NCBI GenBank assembly: GCA_035291905.1 | Contig: DATDRF010000103.1 | Coordinates: forward strand, 29,179-93,178 | Origin: JACPLA01 sp035291905 | Lineage (GTDB): Bacteria > Bacteroidota > Ignavibacteria > UBA10030 | DNA: 64,000 nt | Direction of reading: 5' to 3' | Shown here: piece after piece, positions 46,267 through 55,896 of the stretch | How positions within the stretch are numbered: position 1 is the first letter of the stretch | Layout: each line of letters begins with the position of its first letter | The notes under the pieces: model-generated | Databases searched by the model: none | Told to the model about the DNA's origin: nothing | Seen by the model: only the letters and a program-made list of their open reading frames with translations | Translations under genes and position numbers: made by a program

Positions 46267-46536
46267 ATGCCACTGACAAAACAACAGAAGTTGGAGTTGA
46301 TAGCCAAGTATGGGAAGGGAGCAACCGACACGGGTTCCCCCGAGGTACAGATTGCCATCATCACAGCCCACATCAACAGCCTTGCTCCGCACTTTGAATC
46401 GCACATGGGGGACCATCACGGAAGACTCGGATTGTTGAAACTGGTGGGGAAGAGGCGTCGCTTGCTTGACTATTTGATGAAAAAGGACATTGCACGCTAC
46501 AGGAAAATCATTCAGGAACTCGATATCAGGAAATAA
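46267..46536 (+). CDS. rpsO: 30S ribosomal protein S15
   Basis: 89 residues; binds 16S rRNA and bridges to the 50S. Conserved [51 protein letters not shown] just upstream of ATG 46267. Followed 21 bases later by pnp, the usual pairing. Confidence 0.97.
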   Translation: MPLTKQQKLELIAKYGKGATDTGSPEVQIAIITAHINSLAPHFESHMGDHHGRLGLLKLVGKRRRLLDYLMKKDIARYRKIIQELDIRK

Positions 46537-46557
46537 TTCGAAGAAAGAAGAATATCA

Positions 46558-48738
46558 ATGTTGATAACCAAGGAAATCAATCTGGGCGGAAAGCCGCTCA
46601 CACTCGAAACAGGCCGACTTGCACGACAGGCTGACGGATCGGTCATGATCCGATATGGTGACACCATGGTCCTCGCTACTGTCGTGAGCGCGCGGGAGCC
46701 AAAAGAGGGACAGGATTTCTTCCCGCTGCAGGTGGAGTATCGCGAAAAGACCGCCGCGGCAGGAAAGATTCCCGGAGGGTTTTTCAAGCGGGAAGGGCGC
46801 CCAACGGAAAAAGAGATACTTTCGTCCCGCCTGATCGACCGGCCGATCCGTCCGATGTTCCCAAAGAACTACTTCAACGAGACTCAGGTGCTCGTAACGG
46901 TCTATTCGTCCGATCAGCTGCACGACGGCGACGTCCTTGGTGCCACGGCAGCCTCGGCTGCCCTCATGGTGTCGGATGTGCCGTTCGATGGGCCGATCGC
47001 AGAGGTGCGTGTTGGCAGAGTCGACGGTCAGCTCCTGATCAACCCAACGTTCACCGACCTGGATCGCAGCGACCTCGACATTACTATTGCAGGGACGGAT
47101 GATTCGATTGTCATGGTCGAGGGGGAGTCACGCGAGATTTCTGAAAAGGAGTTGCTCGAAGCGCTGCGCTTTGCCCACGAGCATATCAAGACGCTGTGTG
47201 CCGTGCAGAAGGCGTTGGCTTCGGAAGTCAAGAAAGCGAAACGTCCAGTGATTGCTCCGGAAATTCCCGAGGGGCTCGAGAAAGCGGTCTCGGAATTGGC
47301 CGGCCAAAAGATGAAGGATCTGAGTCGCACCGTTCTTATGAAAGAGCAGCGGTCTGCGGCGACCGAGAAGGTCTACGAGGAAACTCAGAGCGCCCTTGCG
47401 GAGAAGTACGCCGAACAATCAGAACTCATCGCCGAACTCCTGCATGAACTTGAGAGCCGGGCAATGCGGTCGACCATCCTTGATGAGTCAAAACGACTCG
47501 ACGGACGCGGCCTGCGCGACATTCGCCCGATCACCTGCGAAGTCAGCGTCCTTCCCCGGACCCACGGATCCGCCCTCTTCACAAGGGGCGAAACGCAGAG
47601 CCTGACGTCGGTGACTCTCGGTACCAAGACCGATGAACAGATTCTTGACGGTCTGCTCCCTGAAACGACCAAACGATTCATGCTTCACTACAATTTTCCC
47701 CCCTTTAGTGTAGGAGAAGTCGGGAGATTGGGCGTTGGGCGCAGGGAGGTTGGCCATGGCAACCTGGCTGAACGCTCGCTGAAGAACCTCATCCCGAAAG
47801 AAGAAGAGTTTCCCTACACACTTCGGATCGTTTCCGATATTCTTGAGTCGAATGGATCATCCTCAATGGCCACTGTCTGTGCGGGAACGCTGGCCCTGTT
47901 TGATGCCGGGGTACCGCTGAAGAAACCTGTTGCAGGCATCGCCATGGGTCTTGTCAAGGAGGGCGATAAGGTCGCCATCCTGAGCGATATCCTGGGAAAC
48001 GAAGACCATTTGGGCGACATGGATTTCAAGGTTGCAGGAACGACCGATGGCGTTACCGCATTCCAAATGGATATCAAGATCAAAGGTATATCGTTCGCGA
48101 TCATCGAGAAGGCCCTCGAGCAGGCGCGCGAAGGCCGGATGACGATCTTGGAGATCATGGGCCGGACAATCGACAAACATAGGCCGGATCTGTCACGCTA
48201 TGCGCCAAGGCTCGAGACTCTCAAGATTCCTGTCGATATGATCGGTGCGTTGATCGGCCCGGGAGGAAAGAACATACGCCAGATCGTCAAAGATTCGGGC
48301 GCTGAGATCAATATCGAGGATGATGGGACGGTCGTGGTTGCCGCGGTGGAGCCGGAGTCTGCTGAGAAGGCGCTCGCTGCAATCAGAAGGATGACAGAGC
48401 TGCCTGAGGTCGGAAAGACCTATATGGCAACCGTGAAGAAGATCATGGACTTCGGTGCATTCGTCGAAATCCTTCCCGGTAAAGAGGGTCTCGTTCACAT
48501 CTCTCAGCTCGATGTCAATCGGGTGGAGAAGGTCGGGGACGTCGTCAAGCTGGGCGATCAGATCGAAGTCAAACTCATGAAGATCGATGAAGAGGGGAGG
48601 CTGAACCTGAGCCGTAAAGCGCTCCTTCCCGGCGGAGAAAACGCCCACGAGGAGATGAACCGGCCGCGGAAGCCCCGCTCGCACGAAGGACACGATAGGG
48701 ACAGAGGGCACTCGTCCCATCATTCAAAACGACACTAG
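46558..48738 (+). CDS. pnp: Polyribonucleotide nucleotidyltransferase (PNPase)
   Basis: Phosphorolytic 3'-5' exoribonuclease. Two RNase PH-like domains (about 1-230 and 310-545; VSVLPRTHGSALFTRGETQ; GDMDFKVAGTTDGVTAFQMDIK), a KH domain (IGALIGPGGKNIRQIVKDSG) and an S1 domain (TVKKIMDFGAFVEILPGKEGLVHISQL). The His/Arg/Glu-rich tail after residue 700 is low complexity. 726 residues. Last gene of the operon, followed by a terminator. Confidence 0.97.
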   Translation: MLITKEINLGGKPLTLETGRLARQADGSVMIRYGDTMVLATVVSAREPKEGQDFFPLQVEYREKTAAAGKIPGGFFKREGRPTEKEILSSRLIDRPIRPMFPKNYFNETQVLVTVYSSDQLHDGDVLGATAASAALMVSDVPFDGPIAEVRVGRVDGQLLINPTFTDLDRSDLDITIAGTDDSIVMVEGESREISEKELLEALRFAHEHIKTLCAVQKALASEVKKAKRPVIAPEIPEGLEKAVSELAGQKMKDLSRTVLMKEQRSAATEKVYEETQSALAEKYAEQSELIAELLHELESRAMRSTILDESKRLDGRGLRDIRPITCEVSVLPRTHGSALFTRGETQSLTSVTLGTKTDEQILDGLLPETTKRFMLHYNFPPFSVGEVGRLGVGRREVGHGNLAERSLKNLIPKEEEFPYTLRIVSDILESNGSSSMATVCAGTLALFDAGVPLKKPVAGIAMGLVKEGDKVAILSDILGNEDHLGDMDFKVAGTTDGVTAFQMDIKIKGISFAIIEKALEQAREGRMTILEIMGRTIDKHRPDLSRYAPRLETLKIPVDMIGALIGPGGKNIRQIVKDSGAEINIEDDGTVVVAAVEPESAEKALAAIRRMTELPEVGKTYMATVKKIMDFGAFVEILPGKEGLVHISQLDVNRVEKVGDVVKLGDQIEVKLMKIDEEGRLNLSRKALLPGGENAHEEMNRPRKPRSHEGHDRDRGHSSHHSKRH

Positions 48739-48756
48739 ATGGACTGAGCATCTATG

Positions 48757-48804
48757 AATCCTCACACGACGCGAGCAATCCAATCGTGTGAGGATTTTTC
48801 TTTT
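48757..48804 (+). terminator. Intrinsic terminator of the rimP-pnp operon, adjacent to the aroA start
   Basis: A perfect 13-bp stem, AATCCTCACACGA (48757-48769) with TCGTGTGAGGATT (48784-48796), followed by TTTCTTTTCT. It ends about 6 bases before the aroA ATG, leaving no ribosome binding site. Confidence 0.9.
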
Positions 48805-48809
48805 CTACC

Positions 48810-50090
48810 ATGAACATCACAATCGGCCGATCGCGCCCGCTCGTTGGTGAATTTCAAGTCCCCGGGGATAAATCTGTCTCCCATCGCGCACTGATGCTTT
48901 CGGCACTTGCGGATGGAACGTCGGAAATCCTGGGCCTCCTGGAGGCTGACGACACGGAAAGTACCGCACATTGCCTGCAACAGCTTGGCGTGAAGATAAA
49001 CCGAAAGGGTCTGGCAACCCTGGTCGAGGGGAGAGGGCTAAGCAGCCTGATTCAGCCGAAAGATGATCTGGATGCGGGAAACTCCGGAACGACCATGCGT
49101 CTTCTCTCCGGCATCCTGGCGGGACAGCCTTTCAGATCCACCCTGACGGGAGACGATTCTCTCAGGAAACGGCCTATGAATCGTGTGATCGAGCCTCTTT
49201 CCCGCATGGGGGCAAAGTTGGAGGCAAGTACATCAGGGACCCCGCCCGTCACGATTCATGGCAAGAAGCCCCTTCAGCCAATCGAGTATCAATTGCCGGT
49301 TCCAAGCGCGCAGGTGAAATCTGCAATCATCCTCGCGGGTCTTTTTGCAGATGGAACGACAAGAGTGATCGAGCCGGTTCTCTCCCGAGACCACACTGAG
49401 CGGATGCTGGGCCTTGATATTGAAACCGGCAAACGGGGCCGGTCAATCCGCGTCGGAGGCGGAATGACGATTCCTCCCCGGCAATATCGCGTCCCCGGTG
49501 ATATTTCGTCGGCCATGTTCCTTATTTGTGCAGCGCTCCTCGTTCCCAAATCCGAAATCTTCATACGAAATGCCGGACTCAACCCGACCCGAACAAGAGC
49601 TTTGGACCTGCTTGGATCGGTCGGCGCGAAGATTCGCATTGAGGGAGTGGAGGAAATATCGGGAGAACCTTATGGAACGGTTTCCGCTGCCTTTTCTCAT
49701 CTCAAGGGAGAGGTGAGAATTGATCCCTCCACGATACCTCTCGTGATTGATGAAATCCCCGTTCTTGCGGCGACCTTGGCAGTAGCCGGATGCGCGTTTG
49801 AAGTGCGGGGCGCGGGAGAGCTTCGGCACAAGGAATCGGACAGGATTTCCGCGATCGTGCGGAATCTTCGCGAGATGAGCGTGGCGGTTGAGGAATACCC
49901 TGACGGGTTTGCATTTGAATCTAAAAAGACCGTACTTCCCGCGATCGTTGAAACGTCGGGAGACCATCGGATAGCGATGGCATTCGCCGTCGCCGGAATG
50001 GCCCTCGACGGGGGAATGGCAATACCCGACCCTGAGGTCGCTTCCATTTCTTTCCCCGGATTCTGGGACAGCATCAGGCGTTTTCAATAA
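48810..50090 (+). CDS. aroA: 3-phosphoshikimate 1-carboxyvinyltransferase (EPSP synthase)
   Basis: Sixth step of the shikimate pathway. 426 residues: N-terminal GEFQVPGDKSVSHRALML (PEP/shikimate-3-phosphate binding Lys), LDAGNSGTTMRLLSGILAG, PSAQVKSAIILAGL, and C-terminal HKESDRISAIVRNLREM and SGDHRIAMAFAVAG. ATG 48810 comes right after the terminator T-run with no Shine-Dalgarno, yet matches the family start. Feeds chorismate to TrpEG. Confidence 0.95.
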   Translation: MNITIGRSRPLVGEFQVPGDKSVSHRALMLSALADGTSEILGLLEADDTESTAHCLQQLGVKINRKGLATLVEGRGLSSLIQPKDDLDAGNSGTTMRLLSGILAGQPFRSTLTGDDSLRKRPMNRVIEPLSRMGAKLEASTSGTPPVTIHGKKPLQPIEYQLPVPSAQVKSAIILAGLFADGTTRVIEPVLSRDHTERMLGLDIETGKRGRSIRVGGGMTIPPRQYRVPGDISSAMFLICAALLVPKSEIFIRNAGLNPTRTRALDLLGSVGAKIRIEGVEEISGEPYGTVSAAFSHLKGEVRIDPSTIPLVIDEIPVLAATLAVAGCAFEVRGAGELRHKESDRISAIVRNLREMSVAVEEYPDGFAFESKKTVLPAIVETSGDHRIAMAFAVAGMALDGGMAIPDPEVASISFPGFWDSIRRFQ

Positions 50091-50106
50091 TGAAAAGGAG
50101 TTCATC

Positions 50107-51207
50107 GTGGCTCGAGTAATATTGAACAATGTGAAGAAAGTGTATGAGGGCGGGTTTGTTGCGGTGCACGGCGTCAATCTTGAAGTGAAAGATAAGGAAT
50201 TCGTTGTGCTTGTAGGGCCATCGGGATGCGGGAAGTCAACGACGCTCCGGATGATCGCCGGCCTGGAGGAGGTTTCGGAGGGTACGATCACGATCGGCGA
50301 CCGTGTCGTGAATGACATTCCTCCGAAGGACCGCGACATTGCCATGGTGTTTCAGAACTACGCGCTCTATCCGCACATGTCAGTCTACGAGAACATGGCC
50401 TTTGGGCTGAAATTGAGAAAATACCCAAAGGCGGAGATCGAGCAACGTGTTCGTGAGGCGGCGGGAATTCTGGGCATTGAAGAATATCTTCCCAAGAAGC
50501 CCAAAGTATTGTCCGGAGGACAGAGGCAACGCGTAGCGGTGGGAAGGGCAATCGTCCGGAAGCCTCAGGTCTTCCTTTTTGACGAGCCCCTGAGCAACCT
50601 CGACGCAAAACTGCGCGTCCAGATGCGCACGGAAATCTCCAAGCTTCATCACCAGCTTGGCACGACGATGATCTACGTAACGCACGACCAGACGGAAGCG
50701 ATGACGATGGGGGACAAGATCGTCCTGATGAAAGACGGTTTCGTTCAGCAGATTGACTCGCCGTTGAAGATCTACCATAATCCTGCAAACAAGTTCGTTG
50801 CGGGATTTATGGGCAGTCCGGCAATGAATTTCTACGATGGGATCTTGAAGAAGAAAAAGGCGAGCCTTGTTTTTTCGAGCCCGGGGCTTGATCTGCCCAT
50901 TCCGAAAAAGAAGCAAAAAATGCTTGCGAAGTACCACGGTAAGAGCATCTGCCTTGGGATCAGGCCGGAGCACATAACACGAAGACAGCGGCCGGGGCGC
51001 GGAGTGTCAATAAGCGCATCGGTCGAGGTGGTCGAGCCGATGGGGAATGAAATTTACGTTCATTTCTCGCTGGGGGGAAACGGGAGACCCTCGATTGCCC
51101 GAATCGATACTTCGACAAAACCCGCGGTGGGAAAATCACTCGACTTTTCCGTCGACATGGAACAGGCTCATTATTTTGACACCGAGACGGAAAAAGCGAT
51201 CGGATAG
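50107..51207 (+). CDS. Sugar ABC transporter ATP-binding protein (MalK/UgpC/MsmX type)
   Basis: 366 residues. ABC domain with Walker A GPSGCGKSTTLRM, Q-loop FQNYALYPHMSV, signature LSGGQRQRVAVGRAI, Walker B VFLFDEPLSNLDAKL and H-loop VTHDQTEAM, plus the C-terminal TOBE/OB regulatory domain typical of carbohydrate importers (GIRPEHI). Start GTG 50107 with AAAAGGAG upstream. No permease or binding protein is nearby, so it may be a shared ATPase for several sugar importers, as MsmX is. Confidence 0.88.
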   Translation: MARVILNNVKKVYEGGFVAVHGVNLEVKDKEFVVLVGPSGCGKSTTLRMIAGLEEVSEGTITIGDRVVNDIPPKDRDIAMVFQNYALYPHMSVYENMAFGLKLRKYPKAEIEQRVREAAGILGIEEYLPKKPKVLSGGQRQRVAVGRAIVRKPQVFLFDEPLSNLDAKLRVQMRTEISKLHHQLGTTMIYVTHDQTEAMTMGDKIVLMKDGFVQQIDSPLKIYHNPANKFVAGFMGSPAMNFYDGILKKKKASLVFSSPGLDLPIPKKKQKMLAKYHGKSICLGIRPEHITRRQRPGRGVSISASVEVVEPMGNEIYVHFSLGGNGRPSIARIDTSTKPAVGKSLDFSVDMEQAHYFDTETEKAIG

Positions 51208-51230
51208 GGGAACGAAGGGGTCTGGATCCG

Positions 51231-51262
51231 GAAAGGGCGAGAGAAATCCCGCCCTTTTCTTT
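51231..51262. terminator. Bidirectional terminator between the MalK-type gene and bshC
   Basis: AAAGGGCG and CGCCCTTT form an 8-bp stem with a 10-base loop; T-run CTTTT on the plus side and A-rich on the other. It separates two convergent genes. Confidence 0.75.
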
Positions 51263-52902
51263 TAGAGTCGGATGATCTGATGCTTGAATTTGTCGATGAC
51301 CAATTCTCCATGGAGCCACCTGAGGAATTCAAGTCCATATTTATTGAGAAAATGAAGGACATTGAGTTCGCGCTCTTGAAAATTGGAAAATGGAAAGAGA
51401 TGGAGTGCAGCTTTTTCCACCTGTCGCAGGGCAACCTCATGCTGGCGCTTCTGCGCAGCGGTTGTTTTCTGTCGAAGAACATCAAGCTGAAAATCGATCT
51501 TGCTCTTCGCTGTGTCGAGAGCTCCCAAAAGAGTGGGATCAATTTTTTGAAGCCCGTGACGTAGCGATTTGATGGCTTCATCAAAAGCTGCTGTGGTTCC
51601 CCCAAACAACTCCTCGAGTTTTACCTCAGAAACCTGTTCTGCAATTCTTTGTTTGAGAAGCTCGATGTCGCGAAGGAATTCGGGCATGGGTATGTTGAAT
51701 CGCGAGAGGACTTTCTCAACTTTTTCTTCGATAATTGTCGCGCTTGCCCTTGGGTAGATGATCGGCTCCGGAATGGAGAATTCGGGATAGAGGGGAGCGA
51801 GCTGGGCAAAGTAGCTGATCTCACCGGGTCCGGCTATGTAGGCGGCCGTCGGGAGAAGCCAATCCTGGCAAATGGGGCGGAGTACGACGTTCGGGCTGAA
51901 AACGGAAGGATCTTTGTCAAGCTGATCAAAAATCTGCTGCCGCGTAAAATTCCTGCGTGTTCCCTTCAATCCAAAGCCATCGGGTTTGGGCTCCAGAAGG
52001 TATCGTCCCCCCTCATGGAAAAAGAAGAGATTGACAGGCTTTGGTTTGACCTGGGCATGATATGATTTCTCAACTTCAGCGCTCTGGTCGATGACCAGCT
52101 GGCAAAGGGCGGGAGTCGTCTCGAGTTCCTTCCGAAATACCGGCACCAGCAAAGCCTTGAGCTCAGGGTCGTGCGGGTCGAGGAACACAAGCCCGGAATC
52201 TTCAAGCAGATCGTTCATCAGGTGGACGAACGAGCGATTGAAGTTCATTCCTTTCTGATAAGCGATGCGAAAGAGTTCGGTGACCTTCGGCTTGAATTCC
52301 GTGTCAACGATTTCGGCTTCAACGCGTTGAAAGAGTTCTCCGATCGAATCGTCCAGCTCCAGCTGGCCGACTGCCCCGAAGTTCTCTCCTTTTGATTTGT
52401 TCTGAGGCTGGTACCCGAGGCGGACAAGGTCGTTTGACTTGTTGATGAGCGCAACGGAGCTGACCTCGTCGTAATCATGATCCTCGCCCTCCAGCCAAAA
52501 CACGGGGACGAAATTATATGCTGTGTATTGTTCGCGCAGCGAGTCGACAAGCTTGAGCGCGGTGATGGTTTTGTAGATGGTGTAGAGGGGTCCCGTGAAA
52601 AGGCCCACCTGTTGGCCGGTAACCACTGCCACAGTATTGTCATTCCGGAGAAGGTCGATATTCGCCAGGGCTTTCACTCCGCAGTGAAAATTACGGTTTT
52701 GGACGCTGAGGATGCGGGTCAGGTCGGATCGGTTGATGTTGCGCTTGGAGACACGTTCAAGGATCGATTCCCATGAGGCGGGATCACGGAAATTCCCGGG
52801 GAAGAAGCGCTTCACCTTGTCGTAGGCGGTGATGTAGTCGATGAAAAGCCCTGTGAGAGCCGTGTCATCGGTCGGGAGATCCTTATAGTCTATCCAATCC
52901 AT
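51262..52902 (-). CDS. bshC: Bacillithiol biosynthesis cysteine-adding enzyme BshC
   Basis: Putative ligase that adds cysteine to glucosamine-malate, last step of bacillithiol synthesis. 546 residues, full length. It shows the family's nucleotide-binding region TVAVVTGQQVGLFTGPLYTIYKTITAL, FVPVFWLEGEDHDYDEV, and PTAAYIAGPGEISYFAQLAPLY, followed by a C-terminal coiled coil (roughly residues 410-500). The only confident minus-strand gene in the window. bshA and bshB are not in the window; their presence elsewhere is expected. Confidence 0.93.
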   Translation of the reverse strand: MDWIDYKDLPTDDTALTGLFIDYITAYDKVKRFFPGNFRDPASWESILERVSKRNINRSDLTRILSVQNRNFHCGVKALANIDLLRNDNTVAVVTGQQVGLFTGPLYTIYKTITALKLVDSLREQYTAYNFVPVFWLEGEDHDYDEVSSVALINKSNDLVRLGYQPQNKSKGENFGAVGQLELDDSIGELFQRVEAEIVDTEFKPKVTELFRIAYQKGMNFNRSFVHLMNDLLEDSGLVFLDPHDPELKALLVPVFRKELETTPALCQLVIDQSAEVEKSYHAQVKPKPVNLFFFHEGGRYLLEPKPDGFGLKGTRRNFTRQQIFDQLDKDPSVFSPNVVLRPICQDWLLPTAAYIAGPGEISYFAQLAPLYPEFSIPEPIIYPRASATIIEEKVEKVLSRFNIPMPEFLRDIELLKQRIAEQVSEVKLEELFGGTTAAFDEAIKSLRHGLQKIDPTLLGALDTAKSKIDFQLDVLRQKTTAAQKRQHEVALRQVEKAALHLFPFSNFQERELNVLHFLNKYGLEFLRWLHGELVIDKFKHQIIRL

Positions 52903-53038
52903 GAAGTTCCTTAAGTGTCAGGCAGACGGAATATACGAGATGATGATTGGAGCTGCAAGGAGCTTGAGGCGATTGTCTCAACTATTGAATTCTTCAACAG
53001 ATGCCGAAAGATGTTCGGAATCATTCTCGGATTTTTTC

Positions 53039-53067
53039 TTGACAAACCAGGCATCAGTTGGTATATT
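53039..53067 (+). promoter_or_regulatory. Near-consensus sigma-70-type promoter of the bc complex operon
   Basis: TTGACA (53039-53044), exactly 17 bases, then TATATT (53062-53067): the best promoter match in the window. Initiation near 53074 gives a leader of about 47 bases before the ferredoxin start. The rest of the 218-base gap to bshC shows nothing else clear. Confidence 0.8.
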
Positions 53068-53120
53068 ACGTTCGCTGTCACTGAGGCTATCCTGCAATAA
53101 CAAAAATTTCGAAGAGCGAA

Positions 53121-53435
53121 TTGAACTCAGCTACGCCAACCCCTACGCCAGTAGTACCTCCAGCCGCCAAGAAGAAAAAGAAGTCGCCTATCGTTGCCGT
53201 TGTTCATCCCGAAGGATGTACCGGATGCGAAGTTTGCATTGAATTCTGCCCCGTGGATTGTCTGTACAAGGTCCCCGGCCCCGAGAATCCGAATGAGCAC
53301 GGCTACGTGAGCGTCAACGGAATAGTCATTGTCGATGAAGAAGTTTGCATTGGCTGTAAGCTCTGCGCGAAGTACTGCCCCTGGGACACGATCGATATGG
53401 TGAAGAGGGTAGAGGAGCAGAGCGCTGCTGCATGA
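53121..53435 (+). CDS. Two-cluster 4Fe-4S ferredoxin
   Basis: 104 residues: a Pro/Thr/Lys-rich N-terminus (about 1-28), then two [4Fe-4S] motifs, CTGCEVCIEFCPVDC and CIGCKLCAKYCPWD, separated by a 30-residue loop. No signal peptide, so cytoplasmic. Start TTG 53121 with GAAGAG upstream. First gene of the bc complex operon, which suggests it passes electrons to or from this complex, or acts in its assembly. Inference from position only. Confidence 0.88.
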   Translation: MNSATPTPTPVVPPAAKKKKKSPIVAVVHPEGCTGCEVCIEFCPVDCLYKVPGPENPNEHGYVSVNGIVIVDEEVCIGCKLCAKYCPWDTIDMVKRVEEQSAAA

Positions 53436-53492
53436 CCTCCGTTCGGCGGTAGTCCCGGTTTTCATTGATTCCATCTTACAAGGATTCAACAC

Positions 53493-54143
53493 ATGGCGGA
53501 TCAGGTAACGCCCGGCCTGGAGAATACAAACGTGCCCGGATCACCCGCGGCCACGGCACAACCCGCCCAGCCGGCGCAACAAACTCAGATCTCATCAACA
53601 CCCCTTCCTAGAAAGCCGAAGCAGGATCGGCCTCCCGAGGCTGATCCCGGAATCTGGAGGATGAATCGGCGGAATCTCCTCTCCGTGGCAGGATGGATGG
53701 GATTCTTTGGTTTTATCCTCGCATCGACGGTTGGTGCCTTGCGATACATGTTTCCCCGGGTCCTGTTTGAGCCGCCTACGAAATTCAAAGCAGGCCTCCC
53801 TCAGGATTTTGTCATCGGTGAAGTGAGCGAGAAATACAAGGATGAGAAGAGGGTCTGGATCGTTCGCGAAAAAGACGGCTTCTATGCCCTCATATCGATC
53901 TGCACGCACTTGGGATGCACGCCGCGATGGCTCCCGGGAGAAAGCAAATTCAAATGTCCCTGCCACGGGAGTGGATTCTATAAGACGGGTATTAATTTCG
54001 AGGGTCCGGCCCCGAGACCTCTTGAACGGGCACAAATCGGCCTTACGGACAATGGTGAGATCGAAATTGATCGAAGCACCAAGTTCTTGTACGAAAAGAA
54101 TGAATGGGGGAAAGAGGGTTCGTTTCTTCCCTATTTAGGGTAA
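53493..54143 (+). CDS. qcrA: Rieske iron-sulfur protein of a bc complex
   Basis: 216 residues. A long Pro/Ala/Gln-rich cytoplasmic tail (1-50) is followed by a twin-arginine-like [25 protein letters not shown] membrane anchor. The Rieske fold carries the [2Fe-2S] ligands in CTHLGC and CPCHGSGF. Takes electrons from menaquinol at the outer face of the membrane. The tail is longer than usual. 11 bases before the cytochrome b gene. Confidence 0.93.
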   Translation: MADQVTPGLENTNVPGSPAATAQPAQPAQQTQISSTPLPRKPKQDRPPEADPGIWRMNRRNLLSVAGWMGFFGFILASTVGALRYMFPRVLFEPPTKFKAGLPQDFVIGEVSEKYKDEKRVWIVREKDGFYALISICTHLGCTPRWLPGESKFKCPCHGSGFYKTGINFEGPAPRPLERAQIGLTDNGEIEIDRSTKFLYEKNEWGKEGSFLPYLG

Positions 54144-54154
54144 GGAGCCAGACT

Positions 54155-54928
54155 ATGGCGTTACTTGATCAAGTAAGAAAATCAGGAATATACAAATCGA
54201 TCTTCCGGCACACGTATCAGGATACCCAGCGGAACCGGGCGCTCCAGATCGTGGACAATGTTTTCCTGCATCTTCATCCTGTCCGCGTTCCCCGGCACGC
54301 GACCAATATCGGCTATACCTGGGGGATGGGTGGGATAACATTCCTTCTCTTTATTGTCCTGACGATCACAGGTGTCATTCTGATGTTCTACTATCGTCCG
54401 ACGGCGCAATACGCGTATGAGGATATGAAATACCTCATGAACGACGTACCCTTCGGGCCGTTGATGCGCAACATGCACCGATGGGCAGCCCATGCCATGG
54501 TTCTTACGGTCATGCTTCATATGTTCCGCGTTTTTCTCACAGGGTCCTATAAACCTCCCCGCCAATTCAACTGGGTCGTTGGTGTGATCCTTCTGGTCTT
54601 GACCCTGCTGCTCAGCTTCTCTGGTTACCTGCTCCCGTGGGACCAGCTCGCAATTTGGGCCGTAACGGTGGGAACAAACATGGCGCGCGCGACTCCGTTG
54701 CTCGGACACGAGGGACCGTTTGGCGCCGAACTGGGAATGAGGATCAACAATGACGTTCGATTCGTGTTGCTCGGAGGAACCGAAGTGGGCCCTCCGACGC
54801 TTCTCAGGTTCTACGTTGGTCACTGCATCTTCCTTCCGTTGATTGCCTCTATCTTCATGATTGTTCATTTCTGGCGCGTTCGCAAAGATGGCGGGATCTC
54901 CGGACCTGAATCGAAAAAGAATGTATAA
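54155..54928 (+). CDS. qcrB: Cytochrome b (N-terminal, heme-binding part) of a bc complex
   Basis: 257 residues, cytochrome b6-like. TM helices carry the heme histidines: [20 protein letters not shown] and the second pair ending in [34 protein letters not shown] is the conserved quinone-site helix. ATG 54155 with AAGGAG at 54142-54147 is chosen over an in-frame start at 54104 inside the Rieske gene. Works with the next gene, which supplies the remaining helices. Confidence 0.92.
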   Translation: MALLDQVRKSGIYKSIFRHTYQDTQRNRALQIVDNVFLHLHPVRVPRHATNIGYTWGMGGITFLLFIVLTITGVILMFYYRPTAQYAYEDMKYLMNDVPFGPLMRNMHRWAAHAMVLTVMLHMFRVFLTGSYKPPRQFNWVVGVILLVLTLLLSFSGYLLPWDQLAIWAVTVGTNMARATPLLGHEGPFGAELGMRINNDVRFVLLGGTEVGPPTLLRFYVGHCIFLPLIASIFMIVHFWRVRKDGGISGPESKKNV

Positions 54929-54956
54929 ACTGGCTGGGGACTGAACCGGAGCAACC

Positions 54957-55859
54957 ATGCGACAACTGCTTGAAATCTTGACGAAACCGGACAACATCCC
55001 GATTATCCTCCTGCTTGTCAGCGTGATTTTCTTTTCATGGCTCGCATGGTCGAAGGCCAAGAAGAATGACGGCCGTCCTCAGCCAGTCGAGGCGGAAATG
55101 GACGACAAGGTTCAGGTATGGCCGTATCTGGTTCGTGTGGAGTTTCTTGCAGCGCTTGCCGTCATGGCGGTCCTCGTCGTTTGGTCTGTCTTCCTCGATG
55201 CTCCTCTTGAGGAAGCGGCCAACAAAGCCCTCACACCGAACCCTTCAAAAGCTCCATGGTATTTTCTTGGGCTCCAGGAACTGCTTGTCTACTTCGATCC
55301 CTGGATCGCCGGCGTTGGCCTCCCCACGCTTATCATAGTGGGCCTCATGGCCATCCCTTATATCGACATCAATGAAAAAGGGAACGGATACTACACATAT
55401 GAAGAACGGAAGTTTGCGATAGGGACATTCGCTTTTGGTTTTATTGTCTTGTGGGTTGCATTGATTGTCCTGGGAACTTTTATGCGGGGTCCGGGATGGA
55501 ACTTCTTCTGGCCATGGGAAACATGGGATCCCCATTATGTTGCCGTGCTGACGAACGTGGATCTTTCCGAGATGCTGGGAATTCCCACCCGACTCCCGAA
55601 CAATGAGCTAAATCCCGTCGCGTTCATTTTTGGCGCCGTGTGTGTGCTTGGGTACTTTTCCATCGGGCCCATCTTCTGGATTCTGAAGGGCAAAACGGAG
55701 TTCATGCAGAAGCTCGGCCTCATCCGATACGGCATTGTTTCATTCTTGCTCCTTTCAATGGGAGGCGTGGTCATCAAGATCCTCCTTCGACTTGGCCCGA
55801 CATTTGTCGGACTTAATCCAGTAAAGTACGTTTGGGTAACTCCCTGGTTTAATATCTAA
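54957..55859 (+). CDS. Cytochrome b C-terminal subunit (subunit IV-like) of a bc complex
   Basis: 300 residues: an N-terminal TM helix, a short charged linker, then a helical set similar to the C-terminal domain of cytochrome b. The quinol-site loop reads PSKAPWYFLGLQELL in place of the PEWY motif, so the usual Glu is absent. Four to six further TM helices follow. No CXXCH. Split cytochrome b (b6/subunit IV style) with an extra N-terminal helix is typical of menaquinol-using complexes. Confidence 0.82.
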   Translation: MRQLLEILTKPDNIPIILLLVSVIFFSWLAWSKAKKNDGRPQPVEAEMDDKVQVWPYLVRVEFLAALAVMAVLVVWSVFLDAPLEEAANKALTPNPSKAPWYFLGLQELLVYFDPWIAGVGLPTLIIVGLMAIPYIDINEKGNGYYTYEERKFAIGTFAFGFIVLWVALIVLGTFMRGPGWNFFWPWETWDPHYVAVLTNVDLSEMLGIPTRLPNNELNPVAFIFGAVCVLGYFSIGPIFWILKGKTEFMQKLGLIRYGIVSFLLLSMGGVVIKILLRLGPTFVGLNPVKYVWVTPWFNI

Positions 55860-55896
55860 CCGGCCCCTGAAACGATCGATCTGAAGGAACCGTGGT

